This document shows positions 7,182-18,111 of a DNA stretch of 34,273 nucleotides, piece after piece. Position 1 is the stretch's first letter. The number at the start of each line of letters is the position of its first letter. Origin of the DNA: Gammaproteobacteria bacterium (lineage in GTDB: Bacteria > Pseudomonadota > Gammaproteobacteria > DSM-19610); contig JAPHQV010000059.1 in assembly GCA_026197075.1 (NCBI GenBank), positions 1-34,273 on the forward strand, read 5' to 3'. Made by a program: the position numbers and the translations under genes. The notes beneath the pieces were generated by a model. The model searched no databases. It was not told where the DNA came from and saw nothing but the letters and a program-made list of their open reading frames with translations.

Positions 7182-7652
7182 CTACCGCCCCTGCATCTCG
7201 AAGGGAAAACCCGCCTCCCACTGCTGTTCGTCTCCCAGCACCCGCACCGTCACCCACCAGTCACTGCGACCGGTGGCACAGATGGGCAGGGTCACCAGGC
7301 CCACCCAGCCATTGCCCTCGGGCAGCAGCCGGTAGCGGTTCTGGCCCATGTCCATGTCGGGCATGGTGAACTCCAGCTGCACCTCGCGCACCTTCATGCC
7401 CGCGGCCACCAGCTCCACCCGGAAGGGCCGCAGGCCCGTCACCGGGCCCTTCAGGCGCAGGGCGAGGCGACGCTTGTCATCGCCGGCACTGCACAGGGTC
7501 TGGCTGGGATCGCAGGCCGGGTCCGCCGCCGGCAGGGTGATGGTGGGCGGGGCGATGCCTTCGTCGGCCGGACGCAGCCAGTCGGGTAACTGGACGGCCA
7601 GTACCCCGAGCACCAGGCCCAGTACCAGGGCCAGCAGGCCACGACCGCGCAT
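7182..7652 (-). CDS. Membrane-anchored FixH/YtkA-like protein, possible metal-binding
   Basis: No firm family assignment. The 156-residue product has an N-terminal hydrophobic anchor (residues 5-20) after a short basic start (MRGRG), so most of the protein should lie in the periplasm. A beta-rich domain contains FTMPDMDMGQNRYRL (M97, M100, M102), like the methionine motif of FixH/YtkA-like domains, which suggests copper or another soft metal. Cysteines occur at 47, 54 and 125. Start: ATG at 7652 overlaps the stop of the upstream Nudix gene by one base (TGATG) and has GGGA upstream; a GTG four codons earlier is the alternative. It ends the secA-argJ-Nudix run. Confidence 0.7.
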   Translation of the reverse strand: MRGRGLLALVLGLVLGVLAVQLPDWLRPADEGIAPPTITLPAADPACDPSQTLCSAGDDKRRLALRLKGPVTGLRPFRVELVAAGMKVREVQLEFTMPDMDMGQNRYRLLPEGNGWVGLVTLPICATGRSDWWVTVRVLGDEQQWEAGFPFEMQGR

Positions 7653-8593
7653 CAGGCGTCCCACAGGCCGCGGATGGCGGCGATGCCCTGGGCGCCGTGG
7701 TGCCAGGCCGTTTCCAGGTCCGCAGGGCCCAGGCCGCCCAGGGCGTACACGGGCAGGGGGCAGGGATCGGTCAAGGCCTGGAAGGCGGCCCAGCCCAGGG
7801 GCGCGACGCCCGGGTGACTGGCGGTGGCCTGCACCGGCGACAACAGGGCACAGTCGGCGCCCAGGCGCACGGCCCGGGCCAGTTCGATAGCGTCATGGCA
7901 GGAGGCGCACAGCCAGTACTCCTCCGGCAGGGGGCGCTCCTGGCAGGTCCGCAGGGCCGCGCTGGACAGGTGCAGGCCGGCGGCACCCAGTTCCCGCACC
8001 AGCTCCGCCGGGCCGTTCAGCAGCACCCGCGCCCCCTGTTCCCGAGCCAGGGGCACCACCCGCGCCGCCAGACGGGCATAGGCGTCGGGTGACAGGGATT
8101 TGCTACGCAATTGTAGCAGGCGGATGCCGCGCGCCAGGGTGGCTGCCAGCTGGCCCAGGAAGGCATCCTGGTCAGGGCCGGGCTCCGGGGTGATGAGATA
8201 GCGATCCGGCAGCCGGGCGGCGCGCAGGATGGGGCGATTGGCGGCGGGAAACTCGTACCGGCCCAGCTCGTCCGGTGTGACCCAGGCCAGGGGTTGACCC
8301 TCCTGCCCCTGCGGCGTGCCACTGAAGGCCTCGACGCGCCACACATCGAGCAGTACGCGGCGGTCGCCATAGTCGTGGAGGACGCGAATCAGCGGTCGCG
8401 CCTGAAGCACCTCGATACCCAGTTCCTCGTGGAGTTCGCGCCACAGGGCCTGACGGGCGTCCTCGCCGGGTTCCTGCTTGCCGCCGGGAAACTCCCACAG
8501 CCCGCCCTGGTGCAGGTGATCGTGACGCCGGCTGATGAGGATGCGGCCGTCGGTGCCGACGATGACCGCCGCCGCGACCGCCAGCGCGCTCAT
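7652..8593 (-). CDS. Nudix (MutT-type) hydrolase fused to a ThiE-like domain
   Basis: Residues 1-130 form a Nudix hydrolase. The complete Nudix box is G38-x5-E44-x7-R52-E53-L-x-E56-E57-x-G59, preceded by GLWEFPGG as in MutT, which hydrolyses 8-oxo-dGTP. Residues about 133-313 resemble a thiamine-phosphate synthase/TenI TIM barrel (RYLITP, LLQLRSKSL, LLNGPAELVRELGAAGLHLSS, VYALGGLG). This two-domain architecture is known from Pseudomonas and other gammaproteobacteria next to argJ and secA; the ThiE-like part is usually regarded as divergent. ATG at 8593 is chosen because it follows the argJ stop by 7 bases and has GAGG overlapping that stop; the upstream extension of the frame lies inside argJ. 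Confidence 0.9.
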   Translation of the reverse strand: MSALAVAAAVIVGTDGRILISRRHDHLHQGGLWEFPGGKQEPGEDARQALWRELHEELGIEVLQARPLIRVLHDYGDRRVLLDVWRVEAFSGTPQGQEGQPLAWVTPDELGRYEFPAANRPILRAARLPDRYLITPEPGPDQDAFLGQLAATLARGIRLLQLRSKSLSPDAYARLAARVVPLAREQGARVLLNGPAELVRELGAAGLHLSSAALRTCQERPLPEEYWLCASCHDAIELARAVRLGADCALLSPVQATASHPGVAPLGWAAFQALTDPCPLPVYALGGLGPADLETAWHHGAQGIAAIRGLWDA

Positions 8594-8600
8594 GCCCGCC

Positions 8601-9815
8601 TCAGGAACGGTAGTCCGCATTGATGCGCACATACTCCGCGGAGAAATCACAGGTCCACACGGTCTCGGTGACACTGCCACGACCCAGGCGGATATCGATC
8701 AGGAAGTCGGCCTGGCTCATGACCCGCTTGCCCTGTTCCTCGGTGTAGTCGGCAGCGCGGGCGCCCTGGCGCACGATGCACACCTCGTCGAGGTAGATCT
8801 CCACGTCCTCCAGCACCAGGTTCTCGACGCCGGCACGGCCCACGGCGGCGAGGATGCGACCCCAGTTGGGATCACTGGCGGACAGGGCGGTCTTGACCAG
8901 GGGGGAATGGGCCACGGTATAGGCCACGCGCAGGCATTCGTCCGTGTCACGGCCACCGCCAACCCGCACACTGACGAACTTGGTGGCGCCCTCGCCGTCG
9001 CGGATCAGCAGCTGGGCCAGGAAGCGGCAGATGTCGGTGATGGCCGTGCCCAGGGCCTCCAGGGCCGCACCCGGCGCATCGATGGTCACGCCGGCGGCGC
9101 CGGTGGCCACCAGCACGCAGGCATCATTGGTGGAGGTGTCGCCATCCACGGTGACGCGGTTGAAGGAATGGTTCAGGGCGTGGTCGAGCACTTCCTGCAA
9201 CAGTTCCCGCGACACGGCCGCATCGGTGGCGATATAGGACAGCATGGTGGCCATGTCGGGACGGATCATGCCCGAGCCCTTGGCGATGCCGGTGACGGTA
9301 ATGGTCTTGCCCGCGATCTCCACCTGTTTAGAGAGGCCCTTGGCCACGGTGTCGGTGGTCATGATGCCATGGGCCGCCTCGGCCCAGCCGCCCGCGTCGA
9401 GGGCCGTCAGCGCCGCCGGCAGGCCGGCGACGATGCGTTCCACGGGCAGCGGTTCCCCGATCACGCCGGTGGAGAAAGGCAGGATCTGCTCGGGCCCGAT
9501 GCCGGTCAGCCCGGCCAGCCCCGCACAGCACTCGCGCGCGGCGGCCAGACCCGGGGCGCCGGTGCCGGCATTGGCATTGCCGGTGTTGATGAGCAGGTAG
9601 CGTGGCGCGGCGGCCGCCAGGTGTTCGCGCGCCACCGTGACCGGTGCGGCGCAGAAGGCATTGCGGGTAAAGGCGGCGGCTACCGTGCTGCCGGAGGCCA
9701 GCTCCATCACCACCAGATCGCGACGGTTTTTATACCGCACACCCGCCTGTGTGATGCCCCAGCGAATGCCGGCGACGGGCAGGAGTTCGGGAAGTTGGGA
9801 ATAGCCTACGGCCAT
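8601..9815 (-). CDS. argJ: Bifunctional ornithine acetyltransferase / N-acetylglutamate synthase ArgJ
   Basis: ArgJ transfers acetyl from N-acetylornithine to glutamate in the cyclic arginine pathway and may also use acetyl-CoA. It self-cleaves into two chains; the cleavage-site context KGSGMIRPDMATML is present, with the nucleophile Thr at residue 190 counted from the ATG at 9815. The N-terminus AVGYSQLPELLPVAGIRWG and the C-terminus ending in YRS are normal, and the length of 404 is standard. A GTG six codons further upstream is an alternative start. The gene is separated from secA by a palindromic repeat, so it may have its own promoter. Confidence 0.95.
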   Translation of the reverse strand: MAVGYSQLPELLPVAGIRWGITQAGVRYKNRRDLVVMELASGSTVAAAFTRNAFCAAPVTVAREHLAAAAPRYLLINTGNANAGTGAPGLAAARECCAGLAGLTGIGPEQILPFSTGVIGEPLPVERIVAGLPAALTALDAGGWAEAAHGIMTTDTVAKGLSKQVEIAGKTITVTGIAKGSGMIRPDMATMLSYIATDAAVSRELLQEVLDHALNHSFNRVTVDGDTSTNDACVLVATGAAGVTIDAPGAALEALGTAITDICRFLAQLLIRDGEGATKFVSVRVGGGRDTDECLRVAYTVAHSPLVKTALSASDPNWGRILAAVGRAGVENLVLEDVEIYLDEVCIVRQGARAADYTEEQGKRVMSQADFLIDIRLGRGSVTETVWTCDFSAEYVRINADYRS

Positions 9816-9852
9816 GATGTCAGTCTCGCTCACGCAAAACGAGGATCGTCCC

Positions 9853-9944
9853 CGTCATTGCGAGGAGCGCAGCGACGAAGCAATCTCTCGATTTCACACT
9901 CATACCTAGGGGATTGCTTCGTCGCTGCGCTCCTCGCAATGACG
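9853..9944. repeat. Perfect 33-bp inverted repeat of the CGTCATTGCGAGGAG family
   Basis: The arms 9853-9885 and 9912-9944 are exact reverse complements (CGTCATTGCGAGGAGCGCAG ... GCAATC), with a 26-base loop. The sequence belongs to a widely dispersed proteobacterial palindromic repeat. It lies in the secA-argJ spacer and would form a very stable hairpin in the message just after secA. Confidence 0.9.
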
Positions 9945-9963
9945 AAACACGAGACTCGGTCCC

Positions 9964-12686
<2,723 letters not shown>

Positions 12687-12693
<7 letters not shown>

Positions 12694-12737
12694 AGGGACC
12701 AGGGAATGCGGATTCCGGCTTCAGATAAAGGCGACAT
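12687..12737 (-). other. Possible 16-codon upstream ORF overlapping the secA start
   Basis: ATG at 12737 opens [16 protein letters not shown] with a TAA stop at 12689-12687, inside the first codons of secA, in a different frame. It lacks a clear ribosome-binding site. It is recorded because secA itself has a poor Shine-Dalgarno and because secA is regulated by an upstream peptide in E. coli; chance is quite possible. Confidence 0.2.
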
Positions 12738-12792
12738 GATAACCGAAGCGGGGGGCTAATGCGTAGGGGACAAATTGCCGGGAAAGGCGGAT

Positions 12793-13740
12793 TCAGCGGG
12801 CGGCGATGTACTTGGCGGGGTTGACCACCTTGTTGTCGCGCAGCACCTCGAAGTGCACGTGGGGACCGGTGGAACGGCCGGAGGAACCCATGCGGGCGAT
12901 GACCTGGCCCTTTTCCACCCGTTCCCCGGCGCTGACCAGGTGGTCACGGTTATGGGCGTAGCGGGTGACGTAGCCATTGCCATGGCTGAGTTCCACCAGG
13001 TTGCCGTAGCCACCACGATGGCCGACGTAGGTCACTACACCGGCGGCCACCGCCACGACATTGGCGCCCTCCTTGCCGGCGAAATCAATGCCGTAATGGA
13101 GGGCCGGCTTGCCGGTGAAGGGGTCGGTACGCTTGCCGAAGTGGGAGGACAGCCAGCCCTGCTCGATGGGACGTCCGGAGGGCTCGATCTGGGCCTTGAG
13201 GTTACGGTCCATGACCAGCCCCTCCAGCACCGTCAGCTTGCGCTGGCGGTCGCTGAGCTGCAGCTGCAGCTCCTCCAGGGTACGCAGGAAATCCGGCAGT
13301 TCCGTATTCGCGGGGACGGCTTCGGCGAGTTCCTGCACCTCTTCAGTGGAACCCCCCTGGCCCGGCAAGCTGTCGAAATCGAATTCGGCCAGGTCCAGCT
13401 CCGCCATGCGCGCCAGGCGCGTGCCCAGGGCATCCACCCGCAGCAGCTGGGCCTGCATCTGTCCGAGTCGCAGCGCAAGGGCATTGAGATGGGCGTCGGC
13501 ATCTTGACGGGCCATTTCAATGGCGGCCTGCTGCTGTTCCAGTTCGGCCTGCCAGGGCGGTGGCGCCGCGCCGACGGGGATATTCCCGACCGCCTGCGCC
13601 ACCCCGAGGCGGTAGCCCCCGTAGAGCAGCGCCCCGCACAGGAACAACAGCCCCGTCAGCAGGGGCAGCAGGAACTGCGGCCTTCCCAGGGCGATGCTCG
13701 CGGCGCGTCCGCGGCGGTTGGTAAAGAGCATGATATTCAT
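12793..13740 (-). CDS. Membrane-anchored M23 (LytM) family peptidoglycan endopeptidase
   Basis: The 315-residue protein has an N-terminal signal anchor (about residues 22-45, LPLLTGLLFLCGALLYGGYR), a central helical and probably coiled-coil region (residues ~62-190) and a C-terminal LytM domain. Zinc ligands are complete: H215 and D219 in HYGIDFAG, and H296 in HVHFEV with catalytic H294. It is therefore likely an active endopeptidase cutting peptide cross-links in the periplasm, rather than a degenerate activator such as EnvC or NlpD. It sits upstream of secA and divergent from dciA, an arrangement also known in Pseudomonas. The spacer to dciA is only 52 bases. Confidence 0.93.
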   Translation of the reverse strand: MNIMLFTNRRGRAASIALGRPQFLLPLLTGLLFLCGALLYGGYRLGVAQAVGNIPVGAAPPPWQAELEQQQAAIEMARQDADAHLNALALRLGQMQAQLLRVDALGTRLARMAELDLAEFDFDSLPGQGGSTEEVQELAEAVPANTELPDFLRTLEELQLQLSDRQRKLTVLEGLVMDRNLKAQIEPSGRPIEQGWLSSHFGKRTDPFTGKPALHYGIDFAGKEGANVVAVAAGVVTYVGHRGGYGNLVELSHGNGYVTRYAHNRDHLVSAGERVEKGQVIARMGSSGRSTGPHVHFEVLRDNKVVNPAKYIAAR

Positions 13741-13792
13741 TTAGTGTATCCGTTCATTCCCGGTTCATGGCAGTCCACAGGAAGCAAGCATC

Positions 13793-14236
13793 ATGCCCAC
13801 CCGTAAACCGGTCTCCGTTGGCAAACTGTTCACGGGTGGAGCCCTGTCCCGGTTCCTGGAACGGCGGCAACTGCTGGCCGAACTGGAACGCCTGTTGTCC
13901 CGGAACCTGCCACCGCCCCTGGACCTCCACTGCAAGCTACTGAACCTGCGCGGGGACTGCCTGATCCTGGCGGTGGACAACCCCCTGTGGGCAAGCCGCC
14001 TGCGCTTCCAGACCCGAACTCTACTACAGCAGCTTGCGTCTGTGGAATCCGTGACGGTGCGCACAATCCAGATCAAGGTCCTGCCGCAGGCCGTGCCACG
14101 GCAGAAAAAAACCCGGCGCAACAAGCCCTTGTCAGCGGCCAATGCTCAGTTGGTGCGACAGACCGCCCGTTCCCTCAAGGATGAGCGCCTGCGCGCCGCC
14201 CTGTTACGGGTAGCGTCCCGCGGAGAGAAAACCTGA
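13793..14236 (+). CDS. dciA: DciA (DUF721) replicative helicase loader
   Basis: The 147-residue protein has the N-terminal DUF721 domain (KPVSVGKLFTGGALSRFLER through about residue 100) with the characteristic CLILAVDNPLWASRLRFQTRTLLQQL. A basic, flexible C-terminal tail follows. DciA loads the replicative helicase DnaB in bacteria lacking DnaC/DnaI. AGGAAG lies 8 bases before the ATG. The gene is divergent from the M23 gene and convergent with lpxC, the same neighbourhood as in other gammaproteobacteria. Confidence 0.9.
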   Translation: MPTRKPVSVGKLFTGGALSRFLERRQLLAELERLLSRNLPPPLDLHCKLLNLRGDCLILAVDNPLWASRLRFQTRTLLQQLASVESVTVRTIQIKVLPQAVPRQKKTRRNKPLSAANAQLVRQTARSLKDERLRAALLRVASRGEKT

Positions 14237-14240
14237 AGCC

Positions 14241-14279
14241 GGGCCGGCTGCGCCGGCCCTGGTCGGGCGGAAGCCCGAC
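14241..14279. repeat. Two hairpins between convergent dciA and lpxC
   Basis: GGGCCGGCTGCGCCGGCCC (14241-14259) is an 8-bp stem with a 3-base loop. It is followed by GTCGGGC-GGAA-GCCCGAC (14262-14279), a member of the same small palindrome family as the two copies at 16799-16853. They lie between the convergent ends of dciA and lpxC and may stop transcription in both directions, although neither has a T tract. Confidence 0.7.
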
Positions 14280-14286
14280 AAACACC

Positions 14287-15198
14287 TCAGGAAACCGGCA
14301 GTGGCTGGGTGAAACAGATGGGTGCCTGCTCGCTGTCTTCGAACGTGACCTCTTCCCAGGCATCCTGCTCCGCCATGAGGGCACGCAGCAGCCGGTTGTT
14401 GAGGGCATGTCCGGACTTGTGGCCGTGGAAGGCGCCAATGAGGCTCTGGCCGAGCAGGTACAGGTCGCCGATGGCGTCCAGGATCTTGTGCTTGACGAAC
14501 TCATCCTCGTAGCGCAGGCCATCGGTATTCAAGACCCGATAGTCGTCCAGCACCACGGCGTTGTCGAGACTGCCGCCCAGGGCCAGGTTGTGGGCGCGCA
14601 ACTGCTCGATGTCACGCATGAAACCGAAGGTACGGGCGCGACTCACTTCGCGGACGAAGGAGGTGGTGGAAAAATCCACTTCCGCGCGCTGGGTGTCTTC
14701 CTTGAAGACCGGGTGCTGGAAGTCGATGGTGAAGCCCACCTTGAAACCGTTGAAGGGATCAAAGCGCGCCCACTTGTCCTCGTCCTCCACCAGTACCGGG
14801 CGCTTGATGCGGATGAAGCGCTTGGGTGCATTCTGTTCCTCGATACCCGCGGACTGGATCAGGAACACAAAGGGGCCGGCGCTGCCGTCCATGATGGGCA
14901 CTTCGGTGGCGCTCAGGTCCACATAGGCATTATCGATCCCGAGACCGGCCATGGCCGACAACAGATGTTCGACGGTGGAGATGCGCACATCGCCGTTCAC
15001 CAGGGTGGTGGACAGCACGGTGTCGCCCACGTTCTCGGGGCGTGCACGAATTTCGACCGGGGGCTCCAGATCGGTGCGTCGAAACACGATACCGGTGTTG
15101 GGCGCGGCGGGACGCAAGGTGAGGTATACCTTCTCGCCCGTGTGGAGCCCCACGCCGGTGGCGCGAATGACATTCTTGAGTGTACGTTGGCGTATCAT
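14287..15198 (-). CDS. lpxC: UDP-3-O-acyl-N-acetylglucosamine deacetylase LpxC
   Basis: Zinc amidase for the committed step of lipid A synthesis. The 303-residue protein starts [21 protein letters not shown]. It contains [17 protein letters not shown] with zinc ligand H78, the [15 protein letters not shown] motif that supplies the second histidine and the aspartate ligand, and [10 protein letters not shown] with the catalytic histidine. AGGGA lies 7 bases before the ATG. As in enteric bacteria it follows ftsZ, but about 400 bases with a repeat separate them, so it probably has its own promoter. Confidence 0.97.
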   Translation of the reverse strand: MIRQRTLKNVIRATGVGLHTGEKVYLTLRPAAPNTGIVFRRTDLEPPVEIRARPENVGDTVLSTTLVNGDVRISTVEHLLSAMAGLGIDNAYVDLSATEVPIMDGSAGPFVFLIQSAGIEEQNAPKRFIRIKRPVLVEDEDKWARFDPFNGFKVGFTIDFQHPVFKEDTQRAEVDFSTTSFVREVSRARTFGFMRDIEQLRAHNLALGGSLDNAVVLDDYRVLNTDGLRYEDEFVKHKILDAIGDLYLLGQSLIGAFHGHKSGHALNNRLLRALMAEQDAWEEVTFEDSEQAPICFTQPLPVS

Positions 15199-15609
15199 GG
15201 GTCTTTCCCTAAAAGTGCTTGCCGATCCGGAGCTTAGGCGATGGCTGCGGATGGTAACACAGCTGCAATATCAGGAAAAGAGAAACCAGTCACACTCTTG
15301 CGGCTAAGTCCCTGTTTTCCCGGCACCCATACTTTGCTGAAAACACTAGCAAAATACGCGCCAATCCCGCTTCCAGAACCGGCTGGCCAGCTCCTGCAGG
15401 AGCCGACCCTGTAGGAGCGGGCTTGCCCGCGAACAGGGCATGGTCAGCACCCTCTCGGGCAAGCCCGCTCCTACGGGTACCTGAAAGCCAAATCGATAGA
15501 CAGCTCGCTCGCCCGCCCCCTCCCCGCACTGAGGAGGAAAACGGGTAGGTGGCAGGGCGAACGAAACCCTTCCCCCTTCGCGGGGTGTGTGGCGCGACGG
15601 GGCCGGTAC
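15199..15609. other. ftsZ-lpxC spacer
   Basis: No supportable gene. The lpxC-proximal part must hold its leader, but I could not identify a convincing promoter; TTGCTA and a TATG-containing hexamer near 15325-15350 (minus) are only weak. The middle holds the REP-type palindrome at 15410-15476 and a CTCCTGCAGGAG palindrome at 15391-15402. Just after ftsZ a short CCCC-GCGAA-GGGG hairpin (around 15570-15585) followed by GAAGGGTTT on the minus strand could be a weak terminator. Confidence 0.5.
15410..15476. repeat. REP-type palindrome pair (GTAGGAGCGGGCTTGCCCGCG)
   Basis: TGTAGGAGCGGGCTTGCCCG followed by CGAA starts at 15410, and the inverse, CGGGCAAGCCCGCTCCTACG, ends at about 15475. The two copies are in head-to-head orientation around 26 bases. 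Same family as at 4229, 7005 and 34221. Confidence 0.85.
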
Positions 15610-16758
15610 CTAGTCCGCCTGCCGGCGCAGGAAGGCGGGGATATCCAGGTAATCCAGGTCCTCCTGGCTGGTGATGGGGGCCAGGCCCTCACCTACCGCG
15701 CGCTTGCGCTTGATGGTCGGCTGTTCGTAGTCCTTGTAATCGACCTCGCCATCCTTGTTTCGTTCCACCAGCTTCATGGGCGGCTCCTTCTGCTGCAGTG
15801 CCTGGGCGCCCAGGCCGGTGGCCACCACCGTTACCCGCAACTCGTCGCGCATGGTGGGATCGATCACGGTCCCCACCACGACCGTGGCGTTCTCGGAGGC
15901 GAACTCCTTGATGGTGTTGCCAACTTCCTCGAACTCGCCGATGGACATATCCATGCCGGCGGTCACGTTCACCAGGATGCCACGCGCGCCCATCAGGTTG
16001 ATGTCTTCCAGCAGCGGGCTGTTGATGGCGCTTTCCGCCGCCTCGCGGGCGCGGTCCTCGCCACTGGCGACACCGGAGCCCATCATGGCCATGCCCATCT
16101 CGGACATGACGGTACGCACGTCGGCAAAATCGACGTTGATCAGGCCCGGACGGGTGATCAGCTCGGCGATACCCTGCACCGCGCCCAGCAGTACGTCATT
16201 GGCGGCCTTGAAGGCATCCAGCAGGCTGACCTGCTTGCCCAGTACCGTGAGCAGTTTTTCATTGGGGATGGTGATCAGGGAATCCACGTACTGGCTCAGT
16301 TCCTTCATGCCCGCCTCGGCCGCATGCAGGCGCTTGCCACCCTCGAAGGGGAAGGGCTTGGTCACCACGGCCACGGTGAGGATACCCAACTCCTTGGCCA
16401 GCTGTGCCACCACCGGCGCCGCGCCGGTACCAGTGCCGCCACCCATACCGGCGGTGATGAACAGCATGTCGGAGCCCTCGATCACCTCGATGATGCGATC
16501 ACGATCCTCCAGCGCCGCCTGACGACCGATCTCGGGGTTGGCGCCGGCGCCGAGCCCCTTGGTGATGCTGCTGCCCAGCTGCAGGCTGATACGCGATTCC
16601 ATGTTCTTGAGGGCCTGCGCATCGGTATTGGCGCAGATGAAATCCACGCCCTCGATGTCGGCCTCCACCATGTGCTGCACGGCGTTGCCGCCGCCACCGC
16701 CCACACCGATCACCTTGATGACCGCGTTCTGGCTGTATGCGTCCATTAGTTCAAACAT
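15610..16758 (-). CDS. ftsZ: Cell division GTPase FtsZ
   Basis: Tubulin homologue that polymerises into the Z-ring at midcell. The 382-residue protein has the N-terminal nucleotide-binding [14 protein letters not shown], the tubulin signature GGGTGTG at residues 106-112, and a T7-loop region ([11 protein letters not shown]). After a variable linker comes the conserved C-terminal peptide [14 protein letters not shown], which binds FtsA, ZipA and ZapD. The start at 16758 is supported by GAGGAGG 7 bases upstream, the strongest ribosome-binding site in the cluster. It is the last gene of the dcw operon; two small hairpins lie between ftsA and its ribosome-binding site. Confidence 0.99.
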   Translation of the reverse strand: MFELMDAYSQNAVIKVIGVGGGGGNAVQHMVEADIEGVDFICANTDAQALKNMESRISLQLGSSITKGLGAGANPEIGRQAALEDRDRIIEVIEGSDMLFITAGMGGGTGTGAAPVVAQLAKELGILTVAVVTKPFPFEGGKRLHAAEAGMKELSQYVDSLITIPNEKLLTVLGKQVSLLDAFKAANDVLLGAVQGIAELITRPGLINVDFADVRTVMSEMGMAMMGSGVASGEDRAREAAESAINSPLLEDINLMGARGILVNVTAGMDMSIGEFEEVGNTIKEFASENATVVVGTVIDPTMRDELRVTVVATGLGAQALQQKEPPMKLVERNKDGEVDYKDYEQPTIKRKRAVGEGLAPITSQEDLDYLDIPAFLRRQAD

Positions 16759-16798
16759 TGTCTTGCCTCCTCAGTTGTACTCTACGATCGCGCCCGTT

Positions 16799-16856
16799 GT
16801 CGGATTGAAATCCGACCAACAACACCCATTTTGCTGTCGGGCTGAAGCCCGACGGC
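16799..16856. repeat. Two GTCGGRY-TGAA-RYCCGAC hairpins in the ftsA-ftsZ spacer
   Basis: GTCGGATTGAAATCCGAC (16799-16816) and GTCGGGCTGAAGCCCGAC (16836-16853, extendable to 16833-16856) have perfect 7-bp stems and 4-base loops. In the dcw message they would form two hairpins in the 110-base ftsA-ftsZ spacer, upstream of the ftsZ ribosome-binding site. A third copy is at 14262-14279. The base changes between copies are compensatory within the stems (AT versus GC pairs), so the hairpin shape is conserved. Confidence 0.8.
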
Positions 16857-16869
16857 AATCACCACAACA

Positions 16870-18111
16870 CTAAAAATTGCCCTGGAACCAGCTCTTCATC
16901 CGGTTCAATACACCCTTGAAACCACGGCCCAGATGCACGTCCAGGTTACGGTGCGTGCGATTCTGGTTGCCGAACAGCAGCAAGCCGACCCCCGTGGCAT
17001 AGATCGGATTGCGCACCACATCGAACAGGCCGGTGACATACTGGGGCGAGCCCAGCCGTACCGGCATGTGGAATATCTCTTCCGCCAGGTCCACCAGGCC
17101 TTCGATCTTGGAGCTGCCGCCGGTCAGCACCACGCCGGCGGCGATCAGGTCCTCGAAACCACTGCGCCGCAGTTCCGCCTGCACCAGGGTCATGAGTTCC
17201 TCGTAGCGGGGCTCCACCACCTCGGCCAGGGTCTGGCGCGCCAGCCGGCGGCTGCCGCGGTCGCCCACGCCCGGCACCTCGATGCTCTCCTCGCTGCTGG
17301 CCAGCTGGGTGAGGGCGCAGGCGTACTTGATCTTGATCTCTTCCGCGTTCTGGGTCGGGGTGCGCAGTGCCACCGCGATGTCATTGGTGACCTGGTCGCC
17401 GGCGATGGGGATTACCGCCGTGTGACGGATGGAGCCCTCGGTGAATACGGCGATGTCCGTGGTGCCGCCACCGATGTCCACCAGGCATACGCCCAGTTCC
17501 TTCTCGTCCTCGGTGAGCACCGAATAGCTCGAGGCGAGCTGTTCCAGGATCACGTCGTCCACTTCCAGGCCGCAGCGGCGCACACACTTGATGATGTTCT
17601 GGGCCGCGCTCACCGCACCGGTGACCATGTGTACCTTGGCCTCCAGGCGTACGCCGGACATGCCCACCGGCTCGCGGATGCCGTCCTGGGCATCGATGAT
17701 GAATTCCTGGGGCAGGATGTGCAGGATCTTCTGGTCGGCGGGGATGGCCACGGCGCGCGCCGCGTCGATGACCCGCTCCACGTCGCTGGGGGTCACTTCC
17801 TTGTCGCGGATAGCGACGATGCCATGGGAATTCAGGCTGCGGATATGACTGCCGGCGATGCCCGCGTAGACCGAGTGGATCTGGCAGCCGGCCATCAGCT
17901 CGGCCTCTTCCACGGCGCGCTGAATGGAATGCACCGTGGATTCGATATTCACCACCACACCCTTCTTGAGGCCGCGCGAGGGATGGGAACCGATGCCGAT
18001 GATTTCCACACCGCCCTCCGGCGTGATCTCACCGACGATGGCCACCACCTTGGAGGTGCCGACGTCGAGTCCCACGATGAGGTTTTTTTCAATCTTCTTG
18101 GCCATGGGCAT
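16870..18111 (-). CDS. ftsA: Cell division protein FtsA (actin-like FtsZ membrane anchor)
   Basis: The 413-residue actin-family ATPase tethers FtsZ to the membrane. It shows LIVGLDVGTSKVVAIVGE (phosphate 1), the 1C subdomain, CLVDIGGGTTDIAVF (phosphate 2) and VVLTGGSSKIEGLVDLAEEIF (adenosine). The extreme C-terminus GVLNRMKSWFQGNF is the amphipathic membrane-targeting helix. The ATG at 18111 follows the ftsQ stop with no gap (TGAATG); an ATG two codons later is possible. Confidence 0.98.
   Translation of the reverse strand: MPMAKKIEKNLIVGLDVGTSKVVAIVGEITPEGGVEIIGIGSHPSRGLKKGVVVNIESTVHSIQRAVEEAELMAGCQIHSVYAGIAGSHIRSLNSHGIVAIRDKEVTPSDVERVIDAARAVAIPADQKILHILPQEFIIDAQDGIREPVGMSGVRLEAKVHMVTGAVSAAQNIIKCVRRCGLEVDDVILEQLASSYSVLTEDEKELGVCLVDIGGGTTDIAVFTEGSIRHTAVIPIAGDQVTNDIAVALRTPTQNAEEIKIKYACALTQLASSEESIEVPGVGDRGSRRLARQTLAEVVEPRYEELMTLVQAELRRSGFEDLIAAGVVLTGGSSKIEGLVDLAEEIFHMPVRLGSPQYVTGLFDVVRNPIYATGVGLLLFGNQNRTHRNLDVHLGRGFKGVLNRMKSWFQGNF

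Noticed and set aside
15290-15529. 79-codon minus-strand frame in the ftsZ-lpxC spacer
   Set aside because: It is a translation of the REP-type palindromes (SGLAREGADHALFAGKPAPTG), a typical false frame.
15570-15609. Strong rho-independent terminator after ftsZ
   Set aside because: The hairpin is only four GC pairs and lacks a T run; noted in the spacer entry but not called.
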